From Cellulosimicrobium marinum (GTDB lineage Bacteria > Actinomycetota > Actinomycetes > Actinomycetales > Cellulomonadaceae), in the NCBI RefSeq assembly GCF_020551945.1, contig NZ_JAJBZH010000002.1, forward strand, positions 496,001-560,000: DNA of 64,000 bases. Direction: 5' to 3'. Below the pieces are notes generated by a model. The model was not told the origin of the DNA. It worked only from the letters and a program-made list of their open reading frames with translations, and ran no database searches. The translations under genes were made by a program, and so were the position numbers. Below are positions 7,701 to 16,352 of the stretch, piece after piece (position 1 is the first letter of the stretch; each line of letters opens with the position of its first letter).

Positions 7701-8596
7701 CCGCCCCTGTCCTCGCGCCCGCCGGCGCCCGGTCCGTTCCCGGCGGCGAGCGGCCCCGGCGCCGCAGACGCTCGAGCGCGTTCTCCGGCGGCAACCCGCT
7801 CGTGTACGCGATCGCGCTGCTCGTCGTCGCGGCGACGCTCGGTCCCGTGGTCTACGCGGTCCTCGGCGGGTTCCGCTCCAACGCGCAGCTGGCCGCCGAG
7901 CCCGTGAGCCTCCCCGACCCGTGGGTGCTGAGCAACTACACGAACGTCCTCGCCTCGGAGAGCTTCTGGCGGTACGCGCTGAACTCGACGGTCGTGGCGC
8001 TCGTGACGACGGTCGTGGTCACGGTCTTCGGCGTGATGGCCGCGTACCCGCTGGCCCGCTACCGGTTCCGCGGGCGCGACGCGCTCTTCCTCGTGTTCAC
8101 GCTCGGGCTGCTCTTCCCGCTCACGGTCGCGATCATCCCGCTGTTCCTCATGGTGCGGGACCTGCAGCTCAACAACACGTTCTGGGGCGTGGCGCTGCCG
8201 CAGGCGGCGTTCGCGCTGCCGATGACCATCGTCATCCTGCGTCCGTTCCTCATGGCGCTGCCCAAGGAGCTCGAGGAGGCGGCGCTGCTCGACGGCACGT
8301 CGCGGATCGGCTTCTTCTGGCGGATCCTGCTCCCGCTCTCGGGGCCGGGCATGGTGACGGTGGGCGTGCTCGCGTTCGTCGCCTCCTGGAACGCCTACCT
8401 CTTGCCGTTGCTCGTCCTCAACGACCCGTCCGCCAAGACGCTGCCGCTCGGCGTCGCCGACTTCTCGACCGAGCACGCCTCCGATACCGCGGGCGTCCTC
8501 GCGTTCACGTCGCTCGCGATGATCCCGGCGCTCGTGTTCTTCCTCGCCCTCGAGAAGCGCATCGTCAGCGGCCTGCAGGGCGCCGTGAAGGGCTGA
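7697..8596 (+). CDS. Sugar ABC transporter permease (MalG-like)
   Basis: 299 residues, six transmembrane helices, EAA motif (ELEEAALLDGTSRIGFFWRI) in the usual place before helix 5. Start overlaps the previous gene by 4 bp (ATGA). Highly basic arginine stretch near the N terminus (RPRRRRRSS) is consistent with the positive-inside rule. It completes the importer encoded by this operon. Confidence 0.92.
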   Translation: MTAPVLAPAGARSVPGGERPRRRRRSSAFSGGNPLVYAIALLVVAATLGPVVYAVLGGFRSNAQLAAEPVSLPDPWVLSNYTNVLASESFWRYALNSTVVALVTTVVVTVFGVMAAYPLARYRFRGRDALFLVFTLGLLFPLTVAIIPLFLMVRDLQLNNTFWGVALPQAAFALPMTIVILRPFLMALPKELEEAALLDGTSRIGFFWRILLPLSGPGMVTVGVLAFVASWNAYLLPLLVLNDPSAKTLPLGVADFSTEHASDTAGVLAFTSLAMIPALVFFLALEKRIVSGLQGAVKG

Positions 8597-8633
8597 CGCA
8601 GCCCACCCGCACCACCGAAGGAGAACCGGTCCC

Positions 8634-11144
8634 GTGACCGACGTCGTCCCTGCCGCCCCGGCGGCACCCGCACCACCCGAGGCCGCCCCGGCTCCTGCCG
8701 TCCCGTCGGCCCCCGACCTCGCCGTCTCCGAACGCGTCCGCGCGCTGCACGCACGCATGACGCTCGACGAGAAGGTGGCCCAGCTCGTCGGCTACTGGAT
8801 CGACCAGAACGGCACGGTCGCTCCCCTGCAGTCGGAGATGACCGCCGGCCAGAGGGACTCCGGCCGTCTCGCGGAGATCACGCAGCACGGCATCGGCCAC
8901 TTCACGCGCGTCTACGGCACGCGACCGGTGGACCCGGTCGAGCGGGCCGCGTGGTTGTGGGCGGAGCAGCGGCGCCTCGTGCGCGAGACGCGGCTCGGCC
9001 TCCCCGCGATCGTCCACGAGGAGGCGCTCACCGGGCTCGCCGCCTGGCAGGCCGCGACGTACCCGACGCCGCTCGCGTGGGGGGCGTCGTTCGACCCGGG
9101 ACTGGTCGAGGAGATGGCCGCGCAGGTGGGTGCGTCGATGCGTGCGCTCGGCGTGCACCAGGCGCTCGCGCCCGTGCTCGACGTGGTGCGCGACCCGCGC
9201 TGGGGCCGGGTGGACGAGTGCATCGGGGAGGACCCGTACCTGGTGGGCACGGTCGGCACGGCGTACGTGCGCGGCCTGCAGGGCGCGGGCGTGCACGCCA
9301 CGCTCAAGCACTTCGCGGGCTACTCGGCGTCGCGCGCGGGCCGCAACCACGCCCCGGTGGGCGTGGGCCCGCGCGAGCTCGCCGACGTGTTCCTGCCCCC
9401 GTTCGAGATGGCGGTGCGCGACGGCGGGGCGCGGTCCGTCATGAACTCCTACACGGAGGTGGACGGGGTCCCCGTCGCGGCGAACCCCGAGCTCCTCACG
9501 GAGGTGCTGCGCGGACGGTGGGGCTTCGACGGCGTCGTGGTCGCCGACTACTTCGCCGTCGCGTTCCTCGAGGTCATGCACCGCGTCGCGGCGGACCGCG
9601 GCGAGGCGGCGGCCCTCGCCCTGGAGGCGGGGATCGACGTCGAGCTCCCGACCGGAGACGCGTACCTCGAACCGCTGGCCGAGCGGGTGCGCTCGGGGCT
9701 GGTCGACGAGGTGCTCGTCGACCGCGCGGTGCTGCGCGTGCTCGCGCAGAAGGAGGACCTGGGTCTGCTCGACCCCGGGGCGTACGCGGACGACCCGCCC
9801 ACGGGCGTCGACCTCGACCCGCCCGCGCACCGCGCGACCGCGCGCCGGCTCGCCCAGGAGTCGCTCGTGCTGCTGACGAACGACGGCGTGCTGCCGTTCG
9901 GGTCCCGCACGGGCGGACCGCCTGCGCGTGTCGCCGTGGTGGGGCCGAACGCCGACCGCGCCGAGGCGCTCATGGGGTGCTACTCGTTCGTCAACCACGT
10001 GCTCGCGCACCACCCGGGCACGCCGCCCGGCATCGCGCTGCCGACGGTGGTCGACTCCCTGCGGGACGCGCTTCCCGGCACCGAGATCGTGCACGCGCCC
10101 GGCTGCACGGTCGACGGTGACGACAGGTCGGGCTTCGCGGCGGCGGTGGAGGCGGTGCGTGGCGCGGACGTCGCGGTGGTCGTCCTGGGCGACGACGCGG
10201 GACTGTTCGGCCGGGGAACGGTCGGCGAGGGCAACGACGTCGACTCGCTGGAGCTGCCCGGGGTGCAGCGCGCCCTGGTGACCGAGCTCGTCGCGACGGG
10301 CACGCCCGTCGTGGCCGTGCTGCTCACGGGCCGCCCGTACGCGATCGGCTGGGCGCTGGACGGCACGGACGTCGCCACGGACCGCGGCACGGACGGCGGC
10401 GAGGACACCTGGCCGGGCCGGCCGGCCGCCGTCGTGCAGGGCTTCTTCCCGGGCGAGGAGGGCGGGCGCGCCGTCGCGGACGTGCTCACCGGTGCCGTGA
10501 ACCCGTCGGGCCGACTGCCCGTGTCGCTGCCGCGCGCCGCGGGCGCGCAGCCCTACACGTACCTGCACCCGGTGCTCGGCGGGCCGTCCGACGTCACGTC
10601 GACGGACCCGTCCCCGGTGCGGCCGTTCGGCTTCGGCCTGTCCTACACGACGTTCGCCTACGCGGACCTGGAGGTGGACGCGAGCGCCCCGACCGACGGC
10701 GCGTTCGACGCGGCGGTGACGGTGACGAACACGGGCGAGGTCGCGGGCGCGGAGGTCGTCCAGCTCTACGCCCGCGACGTGCTGGGCTCGGTGCCGCGAC
10801 CGGTGGTGCAGCTCCTCGGGTTCGCGCGCGTCGAGCTCGCGCCGGGCGAGTCGCGCCGCGTGCGGTTCCGTGTCCCGACGACGCGGCTCGCGTTCTCCGA
10901 CCGCCGCCTCGTGCGCGTGGTCGAGCCGGGCGACGTCGAGGTGTGGGTCGCAGCCCACTCCGGGGTGGCGCCCGCGGCAGCGCTCGGGGACCTGACGGGC
11001 GGTGCGATCACGGCGCACGCGGCGACCGAGCGACGCACGGTCCCCGGCGAGGCGACGGCCCGCGCGGTCGTGACGCTCACCGGGGGCGTCCACGAGGTGA
11101 CGGCCGCGGACCCCCGGGTCGTCGACGTCGTCGGTGTGGCGTGA
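8634..11144 (+). CDS. Glycoside hydrolase family 3 (probable beta-xylosidase/beta-glucosidase)
   Basis: 836 residues without a signal peptide, so it probably acts in the cytoplasm on imported oligosaccharides. The GH3 TIM-barrel spans about residues 40-370, with conserved LKHFAGYS and RSVMNSYTEVDGVP; the nucleophile is the Asp in VVVADYF (residue 305). The second alpha/beta domain runs about 395-620 and a C-terminal fibronectin-III-like domain (AAVTVTNTGEVAGAEVVQLY) about 685-755. AAGGAG lies 10 nt before the GTG start. It is fourth in the sugar operon and overlaps the GH43 gene by 4 bp. Closest architecture is the actinobacterial BxlA/XynB-type group, hence xylosidase is favoured; beta-glucosidase remains possible. 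Confidence 0.9.
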   Translation: MTDVVPAAPAAPAPPEAAPAPAVPSAPDLAVSERVRALHARMTLDEKVAQLVGYWIDQNGTVAPLQSEMTAGQRDSGRLAEITQHGIGHFTRVYGTRPVDPVERAAWLWAEQRRLVRETRLGLPAIVHEEALTGLAAWQAATYPTPLAWGASFDPGLVEEMAAQVGASMRALGVHQALAPVLDVVRDPRWGRVDECIGEDPYLVGTVGTAYVRGLQGAGVHATLKHFAGYSASRAGRNHAPVGVGPRELADVFLPPFEMAVRDGGARSVMNSYTEVDGVPVAANPELLTEVLRGRWGFDGVVVADYFAVAFLEVMHRVAADRGEAAALALEAGIDVELPTGDAYLEPLAERVRSGLVDEVLVDRAVLRVLAQKEDLGLLDPGAYADDPPTGVDLDPPAHRATARRLAQESLVLLTNDGVLPFGSRTGGPPARVAVVGPNADRAEALMGCYSFVNHVLAHHPGTPPGIALPTVVDSLRDALPGTEIVHAPGCTVDGDDRSGFAAAVEAVRGADVAVVVLGDDAGLFGRGTVGEGNDVDSLELPGVQRALVTELVATGTPVVAVLLTGRPYAIGWALDGTDVATDRGTDGGEDTWPGRPAAVVQGFFPGEEGGRAVADVLTGAVNPSGRLPVSLPRAAGAQPYTYLHPVLGGPSDVTSTDPSPVRPFGFGLSYTTFAYADLEVDASAPTDGAFDAAVTVTNTGEVAGAEVVQLYARDVLGSVPRPVVQLLGFARVELAPGESRRVRFRVPTTRLAFSDRRLVRVVEPGDVEVWVAAHSGVAPAAALGDLTGGAITAHAATERRTVPGEATARAVVTLTGGVHEVTAADPRVVDVVGVA

Positions 11145-12718
11145 CGGTCGCGCGCAACCCGGTCCTGCCGGGCTGCTACCCGGACCCGAGCATCTGCCGC
11201 GCCGGTGACGACTTCTACCTGGTGACGTCGACGTTCGAGTACCTGCCGGGGCTGCCCGTCCTCCACAGCCGCGACCTCGTGCGGTGGGAGCAGGTGGGGC
11301 ACGTGGTCGAGCGGCCGGGTCAGCTCGACTACGCGGGTGTGCGCGCCTCGGGCGGGCTGTACGCCCCGACGCTGCGCCACCACGACGGCGTGTTCTGGCT
11401 CGTGTGCACCCTGGTCGGCACGCCCGACGGCGCCCCGGAGGGCAACTTCGTCATGACGGCGACCGACCCGGCCGGCCCGTGGTCGGACCCGGTGTGGCTG
11501 CGCGACGAGGACGGGACGCCCGTCGCAGGCATCGACCCGTCGCTGTTCTTCGACGACGACGGGCGCGTGTGGCTGCACGGCACACGCCTCGCGGCCGAGC
11601 CGGAGTGGGAGCAGCAGACCGAGGTCTGGGTCCGCGAGCTCGACCCGGTGCGGAGGTGCGTCGTCGGCGAGGAGCACGTCGTGTGGACCGGTGCGGTGCG
11701 GGGCGCGGTGTGGGCGGAGGGCCCGCACCTGTACCGGGTCGACGGCACGTACTACCTGCTCGCGGCCGAGGGCGGCACCGACTTCCACCACGCGGTGTCG
11801 GTCGCGCGGGCGCCGTCGGTCACCGGCCCGTATGAGGGCAGCAAGGCCAACCCGGTGCTCACGCACCGGCACCTGGGGCGGGGCGCGGACGTCGTCGGTG
11901 TCGGGCACGCCGACCTGGTCGAGGCGGTCGACGGCTCGTGGTGGGCCGTGCTGCTCGGCATGCGGACGGAGGGCGGGTACCACTACCCGCTCGGTCGCGA
12001 GACGTTCCTCGCCCCCGTCGCGTGGGAGGACGGCTGGCCCGTGCTCGCGCCCGGTGCCGGCCGCGTCCCCGCCGAGGTCGACGTGCCGTTCGCGGCCGAC
12101 GACGCCGCGCCCGGCCCGGTGCAGGGCGCCGCGTCGGGCGTCGTGCCGCCGGGCGACCCGCGCTGGACGGCCGTGCGCGCCCTGCCGTCCGAGGTCGCGA
12201 CGCCGCGCGGCGACGGCTGGGACCTGCCCGTCCGGCCGGCGTCGGTCGCGGACCGTGCCGCGCCCGCGTTCCTCGGGATCCGGCTCCAGCACCGCGAGGC
12301 CGACGTCCGCGCTGCGGTCCTGGCCGACCTCCCGGCGGGCGAGACCGTCGGGCTCGTCGTGCGGCAGTCCGACGACGACCACGTCCGCCTCGACGTCACG
12401 GGCGGGGACGACCCGCGAGCGGTTGCGGTGCACCGGCAGGCGGGGCAGGAGACGGTGCTCGGCGAGGCGGTGCTGCCGGGTGCGCGGGGCGACGTCGTGA
12501 CGCTCGGCCTGGACGCCCGCGGGGCGGAGCTGGTCCTCGTCGCCGGCGTGGGCGACGGCCCCCTCGCCCCGGTCGCCGTGGCCGACGCCCGCACGCTCGA
12601 CAGCGTCGCGACGGGCGGGTTCCTCGGCCTGTGGGTCGGTGTCCACGCGACGAGCCACGGGCGCCCGACGACGAGCGTCGCCCGGGTGGAGCGTGTCACC
12701 TCCGTGCCGCGCGACTGA
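11141..12718 (+). CDS. Glycoside hydrolase family 43 (beta-xylosidase/alpha-L-arabinofuranosidase)
   Basis: 525 residues. A five-bladed beta-propeller typical of GH43: the general base Asp lies in GCYPDPSICR near residue 14, the middle Asp in AGIDPSLFFDDDG and the acid Glu in WAEGPHLYRVDGTYYLL. The C-terminal 200 residues form a beta-sandwich of the type found in GH43 xylosidases. No signal peptide, so cytoplasmic, acting with the GH3 enzyme on arabinoxylo-oligosaccharides. The GTG start overlaps the GH3 stop (GTGA), so the two are translationally coupled. Specificity between arabinofuranosidase and xylosidase cannot be read from sequence. Confidence 0.9.
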   Translation: MTVARNPVLPGCYPDPSICRAGDDFYLVTSTFEYLPGLPVLHSRDLVRWEQVGHVVERPGQLDYAGVRASGGLYAPTLRHHDGVFWLVCTLVGTPDGAPEGNFVMTATDPAGPWSDPVWLRDEDGTPVAGIDPSLFFDDDGRVWLHGTRLAAEPEWEQQTEVWVRELDPVRRCVVGEEHVVWTGAVRGAVWAEGPHLYRVDGTYYLLAAEGGTDFHHAVSVARAPSVTGPYEGSKANPVLTHRHLGRGADVVGVGHADLVEAVDGSWWAVLLGMRTEGGYHYPLGRETFLAPVAWEDGWPVLAPGAGRVPAEVDVPFAADDAAPGPVQGAASGVVPPGDPRWTAVRALPSEVATPRGDGWDLPVRPASVADRAAPAFLGIRLQHREADVRAAVLADLPAGETVGLVVRQSDDDHVRLDVTGGDDPRAVAVHRQAGQETVLGEAVLPGARGDVVTLGLDARGAELVLVAGVGDGPLAPVAVADARTLDSVATGGFLGLWVGVHATSHGRPTTSVARVERVTSVPRD

Positions 12719-12743
12719 GGAGGTGCGGCGCTAGGTTCGGGGC

Positions 12744-14276
12744 ATGACGGGTGCGGGGACGCGGGTCGAGGTGGACCTGCTCGGGGCGCGCGAGGTGCCG
12801 GCGGACGCCTACTACGGCATCCACACGCTGCGCGCCGTCGAGAACTTCCGCCTCTCCGGCACGACGATCAGCGACGTGCCCGAGATGGTGCGGGGGATGG
12901 TGCAGGTGAAGAAGGCCGCGGCGCTCGCGAACCGGGAGCTGCGGGCGATCCAGGCGGACGTCGCGGACGCGATCGTCGCCGCGTGCGACGCGATGCTCGT
13001 CGAGGGCCGGTGCCTTGACCAGTTCCCCGTCGACGTGTTCCAGGGCGGCGCGGGGACGAGCGTCAACATGAACACGAACGAGGTGGTGGCGAACCTCGCC
13101 CTCGAGCTCGTCGGGTTCCCCAAGGGCCGGTACGACGTCATCAACCCGAACGACCACGTCAACCGGTCGCAGTCCACGAACGACGCGTACCCGACCGGGT
13201 TCCGCCTCGCGACCTTCGCGCTCGTCGACGCGCTCGTGGCGGAGGTCGCGCTCCTCGCGGGCGCGTTCGACGCGAAGGCGGACGAGTTCGCCGACGTGCT
13301 GAAGATGGGCCGCACGCAGCTCCAGGACGCCGTGCCGATGAGCCTCGGGCAGGAGTTCGCCGGGTTCTCGGTCAACGTCCACGAGGAGGTCCGCCGCCTG
13401 CACGTCGCCGCGGAGCTGCTGCTCGAGGTCAACCTCGGGGCGACGGCGATCGGCACGGGCCTCAACACCCCGCCGGGCTACCCCGAGGTCGCGACCCGGC
13501 ACCTCGCCGTCGTCACGGGCCTGCCGACGGTCCCCGCCGCGAACCTCGTCGAGGCGACGTTCGACAACGGCGCGTACCTCGCCGTCCACTCCGCGGTGAA
13601 GCGGCTCGCGGCGAAGCTGTCGAAGATCTGCAACGACCTGCGCCTGCTGTCCTCCGGCCCGCGGGCGGGACTGCACGAGATCAACCTCCCGCGGCTCCAG
13701 GCCGGGTCGTCGATCATGCCCGCCAAGGTCAATCCGGTGATCCCCGAGGTCGTCAACCAGGTGTGCTTCAAGGTCATGGGCAACGACGTGACGATCACGC
13801 ACGCCGCCGAGGCCGGTCAGCTCCAGCTCAACGTCATGGAGCCCGTCCTCGCGCAGTCCCTGTTCGAGTCGTTGCGGCTCATGACGCGCGCGTGCGAGTC
13901 CCTGCGCACGCGCTGCGTCGACGGGATCACCGCGAACGTGGAGGTCATGCGCGAGCACGTGCTGCGGTCCGTGGGAGTCGTGACGTTCCTCAACGAGATC
14001 ATCGGCCACCACGAGGGCGACGTCGTCGGGGCCGAGGCCGCCGCGACCGGCCGGTCCGTGCGCGACGTCGTCGTCGCCCGCGGCCTCATGACGCCCGAGC
14101 AGGTCGACGACGTCCTCACGGCCGAGAACTTCCTGCGACCCCGCTACACCGGGCGCCTCTACGCGCCCGACGAGCGGGGCATCCCCGCGCCGGGCGAGCC
14201 GGGCGGGGTGTCCCGCGTCGTGGAGTCCGACGACGCGACGGGCGCCCCGAGCGACCCGGAGCCGGAGGACGGGTAA
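12744..14276 (+). CDS. aspA: Aspartate ammonia-lyase
   Basis: 510 residues of the fumarase/aspartase superfamily. It reversibly deaminates L-aspartate to fumarate and ammonia in the cytosol. The [11 protein letters not shown] signature loop carrying the catalytic Ser is near residue 320; AspA-type features include the N-terminal [13 protein letters not shown], the [11 protein letters not shown] segment and [17 protein letters not shown]. Aspartase is favoured over fumarase because of the IHTLRA and TSVNMN context. TAGGTT is 6 nt upstream of the ATG, so transcription may be leaderless. The extended C terminus (about 35 residues, Pro/Glu/Ser-rich) overlaps the convergent HTH gene by 118 bp. Confidence 0.9.
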   Translation: MTGAGTRVEVDLLGAREVPADAYYGIHTLRAVENFRLSGTTISDVPEMVRGMVQVKKAAALANRELRAIQADVADAIVAACDAMLVEGRCLDQFPVDVFQGGAGTSVNMNTNEVVANLALELVGFPKGRYDVINPNDHVNRSQSTNDAYPTGFRLATFALVDALVAEVALLAGAFDAKADEFADVLKMGRTQLQDAVPMSLGQEFAGFSVNVHEEVRRLHVAAELLLEVNLGATAIGTGLNTPPGYPEVATRHLAVVTGLPTVPAANLVEATFDNGAYLAVHSAVKRLAAKLSKICNDLRLLSSGPRAGLHEINLPRLQAGSSIMPAKVNPVIPEVVNQVCFKVMGNDVTITHAAEAGQLQLNVMEPVLAQSLFESLRLMTRACESLRTRCVDGITANVEVMREHVLRSVGVVTFLNEIIGHHEGDVVGAEAAATGRSVRDVVVARGLMTPEQVDDVLTAENFLRPRYTGRLYAPDERGIPAPGEPGGVSRVVESDDATGAPSDPEPEDG

Positions 14277-14605
14277 CCGGGGCCGGCGAAGATGGCGAGC
14301 AGGTCGTCGACGTCGCGCTCGCGGGTCTGCGGGTGGCGGAACGGCCGGTGCGGGTGGACGGTGTAGTGCGTGCGGCGTCCGACCCGCTCCCGGTGGAGGT
14401 AGCCGGCGTCCTCCAGGTCGCGCAGCACGGCGAGGGCCGTGCGCTGCGTGACGCCGACGGCGGCCGCGACGTCGGCCACGCGGGCGTCGGGGTCGGCGGC
14501 GACGGCCAGGAGGACGTGCGCGTGGTGGGTGAGGAACGTCCACGAGGGTGCGGTCCCCGTGTCTTCGCCCGTCACGCCCTCCGGCCGTCCGCCGCCTGCG
14601 CTCAT
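14159..14605 (-). CDS. Winged-helix transcriptional regulator downstream of terC
   Basis: 148 residues. Residues 20-95 form a MarR/ArsR-like winged helix: [29 protein letters not shown] is the recognition region and [14 protein letters not shown] the wing. The ATG overlaps the terC stop (ATGA), so it is coupled to terC and perhaps under the same riboswitch. The C-terminal 40 residues are Ser/Gly/Pro-rich and antisense to the end of aspA; the functional part may be shorter. No ligand domain is recognisable. Confidence 0.75.
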   Translation of the reverse strand: MSAGGGRPEGVTGEDTGTAPSWTFLTHHAHVLLAVAADPDARVADVAAAVGVTQRTALAVLRDLEDAGYLHRERVGRRTHYTVHPHRPFRHPQTRERDVDDLLAIFAGPGYPSSGSGSLGAPVASSDSTTRDTPPGSPGAGMPRSSGA

Positions 14606-15681
14606 CGCCTGTCGTTCACCTCTCGTCCCTCGTGCGCCTCCGCAAAGCCGTCGGCGGCGTTCCCCGTACGGAGCGTACGACGGCGCAGCAGCGGCTCCAC
14701 CTGCGCCAGCTCCTCCTCGGTCGCGTGACGGAACGGCGGGTCCGTCGGCGCGGGGGCCGGTCGACGCTCCTGGCCGCGCGTCGCGACGAGGCTCGCGATC
14801 ACGGACGTCCCGATGATCGTGGCGACCACGGCGAGCGAGATCGTCGTGGGGATGTAGAAGAGGTCGATCTTGAGGAGCATCTTCACGCCGACCCAGATGA
14901 GCACGAGGGCGAGGCCGATCTTCAGGTAGACGAACCGGTGGACGAGGTCGGCGAGCAGGAAGTACATCGCGCGCAGGCCGAGCAGCGCGAACGCGTTGGC
15001 GGTGAAGACGAGGAAGGGCTCGTCGGTCACGGCGAAGATCGCGGGGATGGAATCGACGGCGAACACGATGTCGGTCACCTCGACGAGCACGAGGACCGCG
15101 AGAAGCGGCGTCGCGAGGACCACGCCGGCGCGGCGGACGAGCAGGCGCTGGCCGTGGAACGCGTCGGTCATGGGGACGTGCTTGCGGAACAGCCGCAGCG
15201 CACGGGATCTCTCCGGGTCGAGGTGCTCGTCGCGCTGGCGCAGCATGCGGTAGCCGGTCACGAGCAGGAATGCCGCGAAGAGGTAGAGGATCCAGCTGAA
15301 GTTTTCGATGAGGACGGCGCCCGCGGCGATGAAGATCCCGCGGAACACGAGCGCGCCCAGGACGCCCAGGAACAGCACGCGGTGCTGGAACTCCCGGGGG
15401 ACCGCGAAGTAGCTGAAGATGATCGCCCACACGAAGACGTTGTCGACGGCGAGCGACTTCTCGATGAGGTATCCGGCGAAGTACTCCTGGCCCGCGGTGG
15501 CGCCGTAGGTCTGCCAGACGAGGGCGCCGAAGCCCACGCCCACGGCGACCCAGGCCACCGTCCAGGTTGCGGCCTCGCGGACGCGGATGACGTGCGCGCG
15601 CCGGTGCGCGACGAGGTCGACGAGCAGCATCGCGACGATCGCACCGATCGATGCGAACCACACCCACAGGGGGACGTTCAT
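14602..15681 (-). CDS. TerC/Alx-family membrane protein, probable Mn2+ exporter
   Basis: 359 residues, nine hydrophobic segments, with the two acidic membrane motifs of the TerC family: EKSLAVDNVFVW and VEVTDIVFAVDSIPA. E. coli Alx and Bacillus MeeF/MeeY of this family export manganese or metallate exoenzymes. GGAGG 7 nt before the ATG at 15681 sets the start, against an in-frame codon at 15837 that would translate the leader RNA. A probable yybP-ykoY Mn2+ riboswitch and a sigma-70-like promoter overlapped by a palindrome lie upstream, supporting a role in manganese homeostasis. The gene is coupled to a downstream winged-helix regulator. Confidence 0.9.
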   Translation of the reverse strand: MNVPLWVWFASIGAIVAMLLVDLVAHRRAHVIRVREAATWTVAWVAVGVGFGALVWQTYGATAGQEYFAGYLIEKSLAVDNVFVWAIIFSYFAVPREFQHRVLFLGVLGALVFRGIFIAAGAVLIENFSWILYLFAAFLLVTGYRMLRQRDEHLDPERSRALRLFRKHVPMTDAFHGQRLLVRRAGVVLATPLLAVLVLVEVTDIVFAVDSIPAIFAVTDEPFLVFTANAFALLGLRAMYFLLADLVHRFVYLKIGLALVLIWVGVKMLLKIDLFYIPTTISLAVVATIIGTSVIASLVATRGQERRPAPAPTDPPFRHATEEELAQVEPLLRRRTLRTGNAADGFAEAHEGREVNDRR

Positions 15682-15704
15682 GAGCAGACCTCCGGTCGGA
15701 AGAG

Positions 15705-15803
15705 CCGATCGGAAGGTCTTCCCCGGCCCGTGGCCCGACGCGCCGGGCCGTGGTGGCACGGCCGGACTGACGACGCGTCGTGGTGGGGTACTCCCCTTCG
15801 CTA
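15705..15803 (-). promoter_or_regulatory. Probable yybP-ykoY manganese riboswitch
   Basis: On the minus strand the leader of terC begins with AAGGGGAGTACCCC (GGGGAGTA at 15796-15789), then a GC-rich hairpin region, and ends with GGAAGACCTTCC (15722-15711). GGGGAGTA at the 5' side and a GAAGACCTT-type 3' segment are features of the yybP-ykoY class, which senses Mn2+ and typically precedes terC-family genes. The called extent is approximate; identification is by motif and context, not by a covariance search. Confidence 0.7.
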
Positions 15804-15808
15804 GCCAA

Positions 15809-15837
15809 AGCATGAAGCACGCTTCACCTGTCGTCAA
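15809..15837 (-). promoter_or_regulatory. terC promoter with overlapping palindrome
   Basis: Minus strand: TTGACG (15837-15832), 17-bp spacer, CATGCT (15814-15809); predicted start near 15802, exactly at the 5' end of the riboswitch. A perfect palindrome TGAAGC-AC-GCTTCA (15813-15826) covers the spacer and first bases of the -10, so a repressor could act before the riboswitch. Confidence 0.55.
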
Positions 15838-15895
15838 CCGGGGGGCGTCGACCCGAGAGGAGCGGGGGTGCGACGGCGCGGTGCGAGCGGTCGCC

Positions 15896-16288
15896 TCAGC
15901 GCGAGCGCAGGAGGTCGATGAGCTCGTCCGCCCAGTCGAGCTTGCGGGCCAGGTCGGCGCGCCGCTCCTCGGCCGCGCGCACGTACGCGGCCAGCCGGTC
16001 GCGGAGGTCCTCGTCGGCCCCGTCCCGCGCCGCCAGCCGGTCCGCGACGTCGAGCAGGTCGGTCATCTCGTCCAGCGTGAAGCCGAGAGGCTTCATGCGC
16101 CGCACGAGCAGGAGGCGCTCGACGTCGGGCTCGGTGTAGAGGCGGAAGCCGCCGTCGGTGCGGCCGGAGGGGCGCACGAGCCCGACCTCGTCGTAGTGGC
16201 GCAGGGTGCGCAGGGACAGCCCGGTCCGCTCGGCGACGGCGCCGATGTGCATCGTGGGTCGTGGTCCGGCAGCGGGCTCGTCGGTCAT
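15896..16288 (-). CDS. MerR-family regulator
   Basis: 130 residues. The MerR winged helix is at residues 13-82 (MHIGAVAERTGLSLRTLRHYDEVGLVRPSG, then GFRLYTEPDVERL), followed by a C-terminal coiled-coil dimerisation helix. No metal-binding cysteines are present, so it is not a metal sensor of the classical kind. It is divergent from a SulP-type transporter and a perfect 11-bp-arm palindrome lies between, covering the transporter's -10 box. It most probably controls the transporter and itself. Confidence 0.88.
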   Translation of the reverse strand: MTDEPAAGPRPTMHIGAVAERTGLSLRTLRHYDEVGLVRPSGRTDGGFRLYTEPDVERLLLVRRMKPLGFTLDEMTDLLDVADRLAARDGADEDLRDRLAAYVRAAEERRADLARKLDWADELIDLLRSR

Positions 16289-16317
16289 GGACGCAGTCTC
16301 CCGGATCGGGGGACGGC

Positions 16318-16345
16318 AACTCTACCCTCACGTCAGGGTAGAGTT
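16318..16345. promoter_or_regulatory. MerR-type operator upstream of sulP
   Basis: AACTCTACCCT (16318-16328) and AGGGTAGAGTT (16335-16345) are perfect inverted arms with a 6-nt centre. The right arm contains TAGAGT (16339-16344), a -10 box 8 nt before the GTG of sulP, so the operator overlaps the core promoter as in MerR systems. Confidence 0.75.
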
Positions 16346-16352
16346 CTCGCTC

